DNA from: Hymenobacter chitinivorans DSM 11115
Lineage (GTDB): Bacteria > Bacteroidota > Bacteroidia > Cytophagales > Hymenobacteraceae
NCBI RefSeq assembly: GCF_002797555.1
Contig: NZ_PGFA01000005.1
Coordinates: 186,001-250,000, forward strand
Length of the DNA: 64,000 nucleotides
Direction of reading: 5' to 3'
A program made the translations under genes and the position numbers. This document shows positions 40,091-48,369 of the stretch, piece after piece. The notes beneath the pieces are model-generated. The model made no database searches. It worked only from the letters and a program-made list of their open reading frames with translations, and was not told the origin of the DNA. Position 1 is the first letter of the stretch, and each line of letters begins with the position of its first letter.

Positions 40091-40408
40091 TTGCATCAGT
40101 ATGTCAAATATAACGGGCCGTAAAAAGAGTAAAATTTAATTACACCAACCCGGCTATTCGCGGGACCTACGCGCAGGTTCAGTATATCTTTTACTTGATT
40201 TACCATTTTTGATAATCGAGCAACTGGTGGAAGTATATTCTCACTGCGCAGAAGCGCGTTGGGGAAACATTAACTGACCCGGCCAATGTCGGGGCCTAGG
40301 TAGCCAGCGGGGGGAGGAGGGCTGGAGCGGGGGCGTAAGGAGTAGGATTCCCAGGGGCTTTCCGTGGGCCGAATTCAGCCGCGCGCTGAACCCAACCGCC
40401 GGCTAACG

Positions 40409-40439
40409 GTTGTTGCTATATTCACCCAGCCCTATTTTG
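40409..40439 (+). promoter_or_regulatory. promoter of the TonB-dependent receptor, TTGTTG-N18-TATTTTG
   Basis: The -33-like TTGTTG (40409-40414) and the -7-like TATTTTG (40433-40439) are well spaced. The -7 box ends one base before the ATG at 40441, so the transcript would have almost no leader. Confidence 0.6.
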
Positions 40440-40440
40440 C

Positions 40441-42891
40441 ATGCCCCACCGCTACTGGTTGCTCCTGCTTTTCTTTTTTTGGCTCACCCTGCCGCTCCGG
40501 GCCCAAACCACCGGGCAAATCAGCGGGACGGTGCGCGACCGGGCCACCCAGGAAGCCTTGCCCGGCGTGACGGTAGTGCTGGAAGGCACTGACTTCGGCA
40601 CCGCCACCGACGAGCAGGGCCGCTACAAGCTGGCCGGCGTGCCCACGGGCTCCTACAACCTGCGGGCTTCGTTTGTGGGCTACGAAGCCCTGCTGCGCAG
40701 CAACGTGAGCGTGACCAGCGGCAACGCTAACATCATCAACCTGGAGCTCAGCGCCGGGGCCAAGCAGCTGGGCGAGGTTACGGTGACGGCCAGCCGGGCC
40801 ATTCGGGTGGCCACGGCCGAAACTCCGCTCAGCGTGCAGCGCCTCAACACCGAGGAAATCAAGACCTTTCCCGGCGGCAACTTCGACATCTCCAAGGTGG
40901 TGCAGAGCCTGCCCGGCGTGGGTGGGGGCGGCACCGGCGGCACGGCCGGCTTCCGCAACGACATCATCATCCGGGGTGGGGCGCCCAACGAAAACGTGTA
41001 CTACCTCGACGGTATCGAGGTGCCCGTCATCAACCACTTTGCCACCCAGGGCAGCACCGGCGGCCCGGCCGGTATTCTTAACGTGTCGTTTATTGAGGAC
41101 GTGACGCTGAGCTCCTCGGCTTTCGAGGCCCGCTACGACAACGCCCTAAGCAGCGTGCTGCAGTTCCGGCAGCGCGACGGCAACCCCGAGCGGGTGCAGG
41201 GCAACGTGCGCCTGAGCGGGACGGAGGTAGCCGGCACCCTGGAAGGTCCGCTGGCGAAGAATACCACCTTCCTGGTGTCCTTGCGCCGCTCGTATCTGCA
41301 GCTGCTTTTCCAGGCCCTCGACCTGCCCATCCGGCCCAACTACTGGGACTCGCAATTCAAGGTGACCACCAAGCTCTCCGACAAAACCACGCTGACGGCC
41401 CTGGGGCTGGGCGCCCTGGACCACTTCGAGCTGGCCGTCCCGCGCAACTCCTCGCCCGATAAGGAGTACGTGCTGCGCTCCACACCCACCTACGACCAGT
41501 GGAACTACACCACCGGCCTGGCCCTGCGCCACTTGCTGCCCAACGGCTACCTGAACGTGGCCCTGAGCCGGACCCAGCTCGAAAACAAGCTCGATTTGTT
41601 TGAGGCCGGTAAAAGTAAGGACGAAGCCAACCGGGTGCTGCTGACCCGCTCGGGCGAAACCGAGAACAAGCTGCGCCTCGACCTAAACCACGCCGTGGGC
41701 CGCTGGCAATACGCCTACGGGGCCAGCGGCCAGCTGATTCACTACGACAACCGCTTCCAGCGCCGCCTGCGCAACGAGGTCTGGGACGGGCAGGGCCAGG
41801 TGCTGAGCCCGGAAGTCACGGTGCGGTTTGCCTCCGACCTGGACTTCGTGCGCTTCGGCCTCTTTGCCCAGGCCACCCGCACCCTGCTGCCCTCGGGCCG
41901 GCTCACCCTCTCGGCCGGAGTACGGGCCGATGGCAACTCCTTCACCACCGGCGGGGCCAACCTGCTGCGCACCCTCTCGCCCCGGGTGTCGGCCGCCTAC
42001 GCCCTGACCGATAAGCTGAACCTGACCGCCTCGGTGGGCCGCTACTACAAGATTCCGCCCTCCACCATCCTGGGCTTCCGCGACAACGCCGGCACGCTCG
42101 TCAACCAGGGCAACCGCTACATCCGCGCCGACCACTACGTAGCGGGCCTGGAGCTGCTGCCCCGGCCCAACACCCGCTTCACTCTGGAAGGCTTCTACAA
42201 AAAGTACAGCCACTACCCGGTGAGTGTGCGCGACGGTATTTCGCTGGCCAACCTGGGCGGCGACTTCACGGCCCTCGGCAACGAGGCTGTGACCAGCACC
42301 GGCCGGGGCCGCACCTACGGGGCCGAGTTCTTCTTCCAGCAGAAGCTGACCCGCAAAACCTTCGCCGTGGTGTCGTACACCGTGTTCCGCAGCGAGTTTA
42401 GCGGCCTGGACGGGCGCTACCGGCCCTCGGCCTGGGACTCCCGCCACCTCGTCTCGGGGCTGCTGGGGCGCAAGCTGGGCCGCAACTGGGAGCTGGGTCT
42501 CAAGTACCGCTTTGCCGCCGGCTCACCCTACACGCCCTTCGACTTGGAGGCCTCCCGCCAGAACTATTCGGCCATCGGCACCGGTATTCTCGACTACAGT
42601 CGGCTCAACACCCTGCGCCTGGGTTCCTTCCAGCAGGTTGATTTCCGCCTCGACAAGAAGTACAACTTCCGCCGCCTGACCCTGGACTTCTACCTCGACG
42701 TGCAGAATGTGCTCCTGGCCAAGTCGCCGGCCACGCCCAGCTACAGCTTCCAGCGCACGGAGGATAACTCGGCCTTCGTCACCACCGACGGCCAGCCCCT
42801 GCGCCCCGACGGCACCAACGCCCTACCCATCCTCATCGACAACGAAAGCGCCCTGGTAACGCCCACCATCGGCTTTATCGTCGAGTTTTAG
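40441..42891 (+). CDS. TonB-dependent receptor with carboxypeptidase-like N-domain
   Basis: 816 residues. Signal peptide to about residue 22 (LPLRAQ), then a carboxypeptidase-regulatory-like domain (ISGTVRDRATQEALPGVTVVLEG, about 25-105), a plug domain (EVTVTASRAIRVATAETPLSVQRLN and RNDIIIRGGAPNENVYYLDGIEV) and a 22-strand-type barrel ending in TIGFIVEF with the terminal Phe. It lacks the SusC-specific segment and no SusD follows, so it is a general TonB receptor. Substrate is unknown; possible ligands are metal chelates or small organics. It stands alone between the sdp operon and a DUF6438 gene. Confidence 0.93.
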   Translation: MPHRYWLLLLFFFWLTLPLRAQTTGQISGTVRDRATQEALPGVTVVLEGTDFGTATDEQGRYKLAGVPTGSYNLRASFVGYEALLRSNVSVTSGNANIINLELSAGAKQLGEVTVTASRAIRVATAETPLSVQRLNTEEIKTFPGGNFDISKVVQSLPGVGGGGTGGTAGFRNDIIIRGGAPNENVYYLDGIEVPVINHFATQGSTGGPAGILNVSFIEDVTLSSSAFEARYDNALSSVLQFRQRDGNPERVQGNVRLSGTEVAGTLEGPLAKNTTFLVSLRRSYLQLLFQALDLPIRPNYWDSQFKVTTKLSDKTTLTALGLGALDHFELAVPRNSSPDKEYVLRSTPTYDQWNYTTGLALRHLLPNGYLNVALSRTQLENKLDLFEAGKSKDEANRVLLTRSGETENKLRLDLNHAVGRWQYAYGASGQLIHYDNRFQRRLRNEVWDGQGQVLSPEVTVRFASDLDFVRFGLFAQATRTLLPSGRLTLSAGVRADGNSFTTGGANLLRTLSPRVSAAYALTDKLNLTASVGRYYKIPPSTILGFRDNAGTLVNQGNRYIRADHYVAGLELLPRPNTRFTLEGFYKKYSHYPVSVRDGISLANLGGDFTALGNEAVTSTGRGRTYGAEFFFQQKLTRKTFAVVSYTVFRSEFSGLDGRYRPSAWDSRHLVSGLLGRKLGRNWELGLKYRFAAGSPYTPFDLEASRQNYSAIGTGILDYSRLNTLRLGSFQQVDFRLDKKYNFRRLTLDFYLDVQNVLLAKSPATPSYSFQRTEDNSAFVTTDGQPLRPDGTNALPILIDNESALVTPTIGFIVEF

Positions 42892-42893
42892 GG

Positions 42894-43166
42894 TAGTTGT
42901 CTGCTAGTTGTTAGTTGTCAGTTGTTCGTTGTCCGTTGTTAGGCCTGTCATCCTGAGCGACGCGAAGCAAAGCGAAGGACCTGCCTCGTCTCAGTGACAA
43001 GCGCCTTTCAACGCACGAAAGCCCTTTACTACTTGCGTGGTAAAGGGCTTTCGTGCGTTGGTACTGGATGTGGTGGGCTAGGCAAGGAAGGTCCTTCGGC
43101 TCCGCCTCAGGATGACAGGCCTAACAACTAACAACTATCAACTATCAACTACCAACTATCAACTAC
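42894..43166. repeat. triple-nested palindromic intergenic element
   Basis: Three inverted repeats are nested. Outermost: GTTAGTTGTCAGTTG-type units (42894-42940) against AACAACTATCAACTAC-type units (43121-43166). Middle: a 22-bp perfect pair at 42936-42957 and 43106-43127 (TTGTTAGGCCTGTCATCCTGAG and complement). Innermost: a 21-bp perfect terminator stem at 43009-43029 and 43040-43060 (AACGCACGAAAGCCCTTTAC). The middle parts also carry GTCATCCTGAGC...GAAGGACC and its mirrored form. Confidence 0.9.
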
Positions 43167-43745
43167 CTACCTATCCGCGGCGGTGGTGCCACCGGATACC
43201 TTCTCGATTTCGGCGGCCACGGACTTCATAAAGGCTTCGAGCTCGGGCGGGGTGCCTTCTTCGGCCTGCACGGTCTTGAGCTGCCCGTTGGGCTGCCGAA
43301 TGCTCAGGATGGTGGCCGGCAAATCGGTGGAGCCCTGGGAGTAGCGCTCCTCGTAGGTGGCGAAGTTGAGCCGGCGGGCCTCGTCGAGGATGGTGTTGAC
43401 GGTAGCCACGGGGAGTTTGAGCTCGTGGGGGCCGGTCAGTGGCACGTAGCGGTAGCCGATGTAAGTCACGTGGCCGTCGGAGAAGATGGTGGCCTCGTAG
43501 TGGGGGCAGGTGCCGAAGCAGGGCGTACGCTTAAAGACGATGACGGGCACGGCCTCCACTTTCTTGGTGGCGGGTTTGGCCGCCGCAGGCTTCTTGGTTA
43601 CCACCTTCAGCTTGCCCTTGGCCGGCTCCCGGCCCAGCAGCACGGTCTTGGTTTTGGCCTTATTCTTATCGGCGAGCAGGTTTTGGGCGGGGGCGCTGCC
43701 GGCGCCCAGCAGGGTGGCCAGCAGCAAAAGCAGGAAAAGGCGCAT
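43167..43745 (-). CDS. DUF6438 domain protein, secreted
   Basis: 192 residues. A signal peptide (MRLFLLLLLATLLGAGSAPAQ) is followed by a Lys/Ala-rich linker and a DUF6438-like domain starting VIVFKRTPCFGTCPHYEATIFSDGHVTYIGYRYV with the conserved CFGTCP pair of cysteines, then ARRLNFATYEERYSQGSTDLPATILSI. The family is common in Bacteroidota and of unknown function; the CxxxCP motif may form a disulfide in the periplasm. It is transcribed toward the nested palindrome at 42894-43166, which should end its message. Confidence 0.8.
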   Translation of the reverse strand: MRLFLLLLLATLLGAGSAPAQNLLADKNKAKTKTVLLGREPAKGKLKVVTKKPAAAKPATKKVEAVPVIVFKRTPCFGTCPHYEATIFSDGHVTYIGYRYVPLTGPHELKLPVATVNTILDEARRLNFATYEERYSQGSTDLPATILSIRQPNGQLKTVQAEEGTPPELEAFMKSVAAEIEKVSGGTTAADR

Positions 43746-44127
43746 AAGGCAGGGGCGGGGGAAAGGTGAGCAGCTCCGTAAGTTCCAAAAAACGAGCCAC
43801 TAACCAATAGGTGCCCGCCGCCAGTTACCTACGAAGTTGTGCTTTACCCGGATGGGCGGTGGCTGGTAGGTATAGGGTAGACCCAGGCTAGTTCCGGATT
43901 GCTTCTATACTGGCTCTATAGTGCCTCTATAGTTCTGCTAATCAAAGTCCACACAGGGCCTAGGAAAGACCCGGGCCGGCAGCCAGCTCCCCAGCTGCCG
44001 GAACTAGGATAAATTGGGGATAAGCCAGGGGAGCCGGGATGGGTGGGCGGGGGGCCGTAACGAACAACGCCCTTCCACCGGGGGGTGAAAGGGCGTTGGG
44101 GGAGAACGGGTAAAGCGAAACCGGCTA
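43746..44127. other. intergenic region with a yidC terminator
   Basis: 382 bases between the DUF6438 start and the yidC stop. Apart from the terminator at 44065-44098 it holds a short imperfect repeat CTCTATAG (43914-43933) and no gene that I can support. Confidence 0.5.
44065..44098 (-). terminator. yidC terminator
   Basis: CAACGCCCTT (44065-44074) pairs with AAGGGCGTTG (44089-44098), with CCACC / GGTGG-type extension inside; it lies 30 bases after the yidC stop on the minus strand. The T-run is short. Confidence 0.55.
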
Positions 44128-45990
44128 CTACGAGCGGCGGGTGGGCTTGCGGGGCTTGTCGCCCTTGGGCTCCCGGGGCTCCGAGCCGCCCTGCTTGGCC
44201 TGGGCCTCGCGCTCCTGGGCGGCTTTCATGGCCTCGGCCAGGCGGGCCTGGAAGCCCGAGGGCTTTTTGTCCTTGTTCTTGACCTTGTTGGCTTCGAGCT
44301 GGGCGCGCAGCTTAGTCTCATCCACGAAGCTGCGGGTGATGAACTGCTGGCCGAAGGTGACCATGTTCGAGACGAAGTAGTACCAGGTCAGGCCGGCCGA
44401 GAAGCTGTTGAGCACGAACATGTAGACGACTGGCATCACGTAGCCGATGACCTTCATCTGGCCCTGCATCTGGGTGTTGACCTGGTTGCTCTGCCAGGTC
44501 ATGAGCAGGGTGGAGGCCGTCATGAGCAGGGTGAAGAGGCTGACATGGTCGCCGTACCACTTGATGTAGAAGGGCAGCTTGATGAATACGTCGTAGCTGC
44601 TCAGGTCCTTAGCCCAGAGGAAGTGCTCCTGGCGCAGCTCAATGGCGTTGGGGAAGAACTGGAACATGGCCAGCAGAATTGGGATGGTGAGCAGCGTGGG
44701 CAAGCAGCCACCCAGCGGACTTACCCCAAACGCGGAGTAGAGCTTCATCGTCTCGCTCTGAATCTTGGTCTGGTCGTCGCCGTACTTTTCCTTGAGCTGG
44801 TCGATTTCGGGCTTCAGCACTTTCATGCGGGCCTGCGACAGGTAGGATTTGTAGGTCAGGGGCCAGGTCACGAGCTTGATGAGCAGCACCAGCAGGGCGA
44901 TGATGATGCCGTAGGAGCTGATGAATTGCTCCAGGAAGTGGAACACGGGCAGAATGATGCCCTTGTTGACCCAGCGGAAGAGACCCCAGCCCAGGTACAC
45001 GTTGCGCTCAAAGCCGGGGGTCACCTTCTCCAGCACGGGCAGGGAGTTGGGGCCGAAGTAGTAGCGGAAGTTGGCTTTGTTAGCCTGCACGTCGGCCACC
45101 GGGATGGTGAGCGTGGTGCTCATCGTCTTCAGGAAAGTCGAGTCTTCCAGGTCAACGTTGGAGTTGAACTTGCCGGTCGTGAACTGGTTGTCGGCAATGA
45201 TGCCGGCCACGAAGAAGTCGTGCTTGTGGGCGGCCCACTTCACGGGCTCGGTGATGGTCATTTCCTCGGGCTTCTCCGAGGCTTCGGCCAACGAGCCGTG
45301 GTCGTCCTTGGCCAGGTAGTGGTTGATGGTCGAGTGGTTGCGGTTCTGCTTGGCATCCTGCTCGGTCTGGCGCACGTGGTCGTCGAAGGTGAAGGTCAGC
45401 GGCTCGGCGGCCAGGGTTGAGGCCACGCCGGGCATGCGCAGGGCGTAGCCCAACTCGTAGGAGTCCTCAAACAAGGTGTATTCCTCCTCGATGCTGCCCC
45501 CGGGCACGGCGGCCGTGAAGGTCAGGCGCTGGCCTTTCCGCTCCCCGGCCGTCACGCTCTGGGCGGCGCTGGGCTGGAAGTACAGGTCCGAGAGCTTGAT
45601 GGTGCGGCCGTCGGTGGTGCGGAAGCGGGTATCGAGCTGGGCGCTCTGGGCGTCGAGCAGGTCGAGGGGCTTGCCGAAGAAGGTCTTGTACTTGTTCAAA
45701 CGCACGGCTTCCACCCGGCCGCCCTTCGTGGAGAAGGTCACCGTCAGGTTGGCGTTCTGGAGCTGCACCTGCTGGGCCGTGCCCTGGCCGGCGGCGGCAA
45801 AGCTACCCAGGGTGCGGGCCGCCGCGGCCGAGTCGAGCGGGGCCGCGGGGGCGGCCGGACCGGTTTTGCTGGCGGCGGTGGTGGCCTTGGCGGCGGGTTG
45901 TTCTTTCGGCGGCTTGGGCGAGAAGAAGAACAGGTAGACGAGGAGCAAGGCCGAGATTATAAACAGGCCGGTTGCTTGGTTTTTGTCCAT
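44128..45990 (-). CDS. yidC: membrane protein insertase YidC
   Basis: 620 residues from the ATG at 45990 (MDKNQATGLFIISALLLVYL); the frame is open for 96 further codons without family similarity. The first membrane helix is followed by a large periplasmic beta-domain (about residues 60-350), then the conserved five-helix insertase core: YGIIIALLVLLIKLVTWPLTYKSYLSQARMKVLKPEIDQLKEKY, NPLGGCLPTLLTIPIL-type segment and GLTWYYFVSNMVTFGQQ. A basic tail ends the protein. YidC inserts and folds membrane proteins with or without SecYEG. A well-formed promoter precedes it. Confidence 0.96.
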   Translation of the reverse strand: MDKNQATGLFIISALLLVYLFFFSPKPPKEQPAAKATTAASKTGPAAPAAPLDSAAAARTLGSFAAAGQGTAQQVQLQNANLTVTFSTKGGRVEAVRLNKYKTFFGKPLDLLDAQSAQLDTRFRTTDGRTIKLSDLYFQPSAAQSVTAGERKGQRLTFTAAVPGGSIEEEYTLFEDSYELGYALRMPGVASTLAAEPLTFTFDDHVRQTEQDAKQNRNHSTINHYLAKDDHGSLAEASEKPEEMTITEPVKWAAHKHDFFVAGIIADNQFTTGKFNSNVDLEDSTFLKTMSTTLTIPVADVQANKANFRYYFGPNSLPVLEKVTPGFERNVYLGWGLFRWVNKGIILPVFHFLEQFISSYGIIIALLVLLIKLVTWPLTYKSYLSQARMKVLKPEIDQLKEKYGDDQTKIQSETMKLYSAFGVSPLGGCLPTLLTIPILLAMFQFFPNAIELRQEHFLWAKDLSSYDVFIKLPFYIKWYGDHVSLFTLLMTASTLLMTWQSNQVNTQMQGQMKVIGYVMPVVYMFVLNSFSAGLTWYYFVSNMVTFGQQFITRSFVDETKLRAQLEANKVKNKDKKPSGFQARLAEAMKAAQEREAQAKQGGSEPREPKGDKPRKPTRRS

Positions 45991-46042
45991 CGAAGGAGGG
46001 TACTGACGGGAAAAAGTGAGGGGCGCGGGGCGCCACGAAACA

Positions 46043-46075
46043 CAAAGGTACGGGGAAAGCCGGGCTTGCCTCAAA
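46043..46075 (-). promoter_or_regulatory. yidC promoter, TTTG-N21-TACCTTTG
   Basis: On the minus strand the -33 box TTTG (complement of 46072-46075) and -7 box TACCTTTG (complement of 46043-46050) are 21 bases apart; the predicted leader is about 45 bases. Confidence 0.75.
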
Positions 46076-46149
46076 AATCCGGCTAGCCGGGCCAAAGGTC
46101 GGGAATGGCAGAAGAATATTCGCGGGTCGGCGTATTTGGCAGAAAGTGA

Positions 46150-46280
46150 TTTTAAACGGGTGTCATGGCGAGCGAAGCGCGGCCATCCGTCCTCTGAAGT
46201 GTGCCCACCGGCCTTTACCCACCAAGCCCTGCTAGCTGGCACAACATAATAACGACCCGGCGCGTGCGCTGCGCCCAACG
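46150..46280. repeat. REP-like element GTCATGGCGAGCGAAGCG
   Basis: TGTCATGGCGAGCGAAGCGCGGCCATCCGTCCTCTG at about 46161-46196 resembles the GTCATTGCGAGG...AATCCGTCCTC repeats near 62755 and 15772. The gap 45991-46429 holds this repeat, the yidC promoter, the pyrG terminator and a mirrored ...AAGGTCCTTCGCTCT...AGGATGACA element near 46345-46407; there is no gene. Confidence 0.6.
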
Positions 46281-46319
46281 AAAAAGCCCTTTACTCCGGC
46301 TGGAATAAAGGGCTTTTGT
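46281..46319 (-). terminator. pyrG terminator
   Basis: AAAAGCCCTTTA (46282-46293) pairs with TAAAGGGCTTTT (46306-46317), extended inside by TCC/GGA, with A/T-rich flanks that work in both directions. Confidence 0.85.
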
Positions 46320-46429
46320 ACGTTAGTAAAACGCTTCGTTACATAGGCGAGCAAGGTCCTTCGCTCTGCTTCGTGCCGGCATTTATGCGCAGCAAGCGCA
46401 GGATGACAGCCAATTGTAACTGACCGTTA

Positions 46430-48076
46430 CTAGAACTCGTTCTTGTGGTGCTGGATGGCGGCTTTCACGAAGCGCACGAACAGCGGGTGAGGGTTCTGGA
46501 CCGTGCTCTTGAGCTCGGGGTGAAACTGCCCGGCCACAAACCACGGGTGGTTCGGAATTTCGATGACTTCGACCAGGCCCGTGTCGGGGTTGGTGCCCGA
46601 GGGTACCATGCCGGCTTCCTCGAACTGCTTCAAAAACTCGTTGTTGAACTCGTAGCGGTGGCGGTGCCGCTCACTGATGTGGTTGCGGCCGTAGGCTTTG
46701 GCGGCCTTCGAGCCCCGGCGCAGCTCACAGTCGTAGGCGCCCAGGCGCATGGTGCCGCCCTTCTGGGTGATGTTCTTCTGCTCTTCCATCATGGCAATGA
46801 CGGGGAAGGGCGAGGCGGGGTCCATTTCGGTGGACGACGCGCCTTCCAGCTGCAGCACGTTGCGGGCAAACTCCACCACCGCGCACTGCATGCCGAGGCA
46901 GATGCCGAAGAACGGAATCCGGTTTTCGCGCACGTACTTGATGGCTGCCACCTTGCCCTCGAAGCCCCGCTCGCCGAAGCCGGGTGCTACCAGCACGCCG
47001 TCGACGCCGTGGAGGAGCTGGCCGATGTTTTCCGGGGTAATATGGTCCGATTGAATGCTGCGCACCGTGACCTTACACTCATTCTGGGCGCCGGCGTGTA
47101 CGAAGGCCTCGTTGATGGACTTGTAGGCGTCGGGCAACTCCACGTACTTGCCGACCAGGGCAATGGTGATTTCCTCGGTCGGGTTCTTGAGGCGGCCCAG
47201 GAAGTCTTTCCAGATTTCGAGGTCGGGCTGGGCACTGCCGCCGGTGAGCTTCATTTTCTTGATAACCCGCTCGTCGAGGTGCTCCTTGAGCATGAGCAGG
47301 GGCACGGAGTAGATGCTGTCGGCGTCGAGGGCCTCGATAACCGAGTTGATTTTCACGTTGCAGAACAGCGCAATCTTTTTGCGCATCTCCATCGGAATCG
47401 GGTGCTCGGAGCGGCACACCAGGATGTCGGGCTGCAGACCGGCCTCGCGCAGGTCGCGCACCGAGTGCTGGGTGGGCTTGGTTTTGAGCTCCCCGGCGGC
47501 GGCCAGGTAGGGCAGCAGCGTGAGGTGAATCACGATGGAGTCGTTCGGGGGCAACTCCCAGCGCAGCTGGCGCACGGCCTCCACGAAGGGCAGGCTCTCG
47601 ATGTCGCCGATGCAGCCCCCGATTTCGGTGATGACGATGTCGAACTCGCCTTTTTCGCCCAGCATGAGCATCCGGCGCTTGATTTCGTCGGTAATGTGGG
47701 GCACTACCTGCACCGTTTTGCCGAGGTAGGCGCCTTCGCGCTCCTGCCGGATGACGTGGTCGTAGATGCGGCCGGTCGTCACGTTGTTGGCCTGGGAGGT
47801 CGGCACGTTCAGGAACCGCTCGTAGTGGCCTAGGTCGAGGTCGGTTTCGGCCCCGTCGTCGGTCACGTAGCATTCGCCGTGCTCGTAGGGGTTCAGCGTG
47901 CCCGGGTCGATGTTGATGTAGGGGTCGAACTTCTGGATGGTGACCCGAAAGCCGCGGCCTTGCAGCAGCTTGGCGAGGGAGGCGGCAATGATGCCTTTAC
48001 CCAGGGAGGAAGTCACGCCGCCGGTAACGAAAATGTACTTGGCGGTAGTCGCGGGGGGAGGGGTTCTGTCTGGCAT
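46430..48076 (-). CDS. pyrG: CTP synthase
   Basis: 548 residues from the ATG at 48076; a TTG at 48088 would add four residues but is unlikely. The N-terminal synthetase domain starts KYIFVTGGVTSSLGKGIIAASLAKLLQGRG and has the IEALDADSIYSVPLLM segment. The glutaminase domain (about 300-548) contains the nucleophile Cys in GICLGMQCAVVEFARN and the late His-Pro-Glu in QFHPELKS. The enzyme makes CTP from UTP, ATP and glutamine. Length and motifs are normal. TAGCTTTG lies just upstream. Confidence 0.97.
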   Translation of the reverse strand: MPDRTPPPATTAKYIFVTGGVTSSLGKGIIAASLAKLLQGRGFRVTIQKFDPYINIDPGTLNPYEHGECYVTDDGAETDLDLGHYERFLNVPTSQANNVTTGRIYDHVIRQEREGAYLGKTVQVVPHITDEIKRRMLMLGEKGEFDIVITEIGGCIGDIESLPFVEAVRQLRWELPPNDSIVIHLTLLPYLAAAGELKTKPTQHSVRDLREAGLQPDILVCRSEHPIPMEMRKKIALFCNVKINSVIEALDADSIYSVPLLMLKEHLDERVIKKMKLTGGSAQPDLEIWKDFLGRLKNPTEEITIALVGKYVELPDAYKSINEAFVHAGAQNECKVTVRSIQSDHITPENIGQLLHGVDGVLVAPGFGERGFEGKVAAIKYVRENRIPFFGICLGMQCAVVEFARNVLQLEGASSTEMDPASPFPVIAMMEEQKNITQKGGTMRLGAYDCELRRGSKAAKAYGRNHISERHRHRYEFNNEFLKQFEEAGMVPSGTNPDTGLVEVIEIPNHPWFVAGQFHPELKSTVQNPHPLFVRFVKAAIQHHKNEF

Positions 48077-48085
48077 AACAGGACG

Positions 48086-48093
48086 CAAAGCTA
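48086..48093 (-). promoter_or_regulatory. -7 box TAGCTTTG of pyrG
   Basis: Exact TAnnTTTG on the minus strand, 9 bases before the ATG at 48076, implying a very short leader. No clear -33 box. Confidence 0.5.
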
Positions 48094-48369
48094 CTCAAAT
48101 ATGTGGGCGCGCCGCGCCGCCGGCCGGAATCTTGCGCAGAATTGTTTGGGAGCGAACTGGTTTACAGCATCCATTTTGGCCCGGTTTATACCGCCGCAGG
48201 CGGGGCTATATAAAGCCTGGCTAATGCTTGAAACAAGCCGTTTTTTGCTTCAGGCTTTACTTCAACTCCCGGCAGCTAAACGGGCCGCAACGGTAGGGCC
48301 GGCCCCCGGCCGAAAAAGCGGAAAAGTTGTGGTTGAGTTTGCATATTGCGCGCCCCAAACCCGCTGCGC

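Noticed and set aside
45991..46278. N-terminal extension of YidC by 96 residues
   Set aside because: The extension is Arg/Pro-rich, overlaps the promoter and REP element, and the ATG at 45990 starts the conserved first helix.
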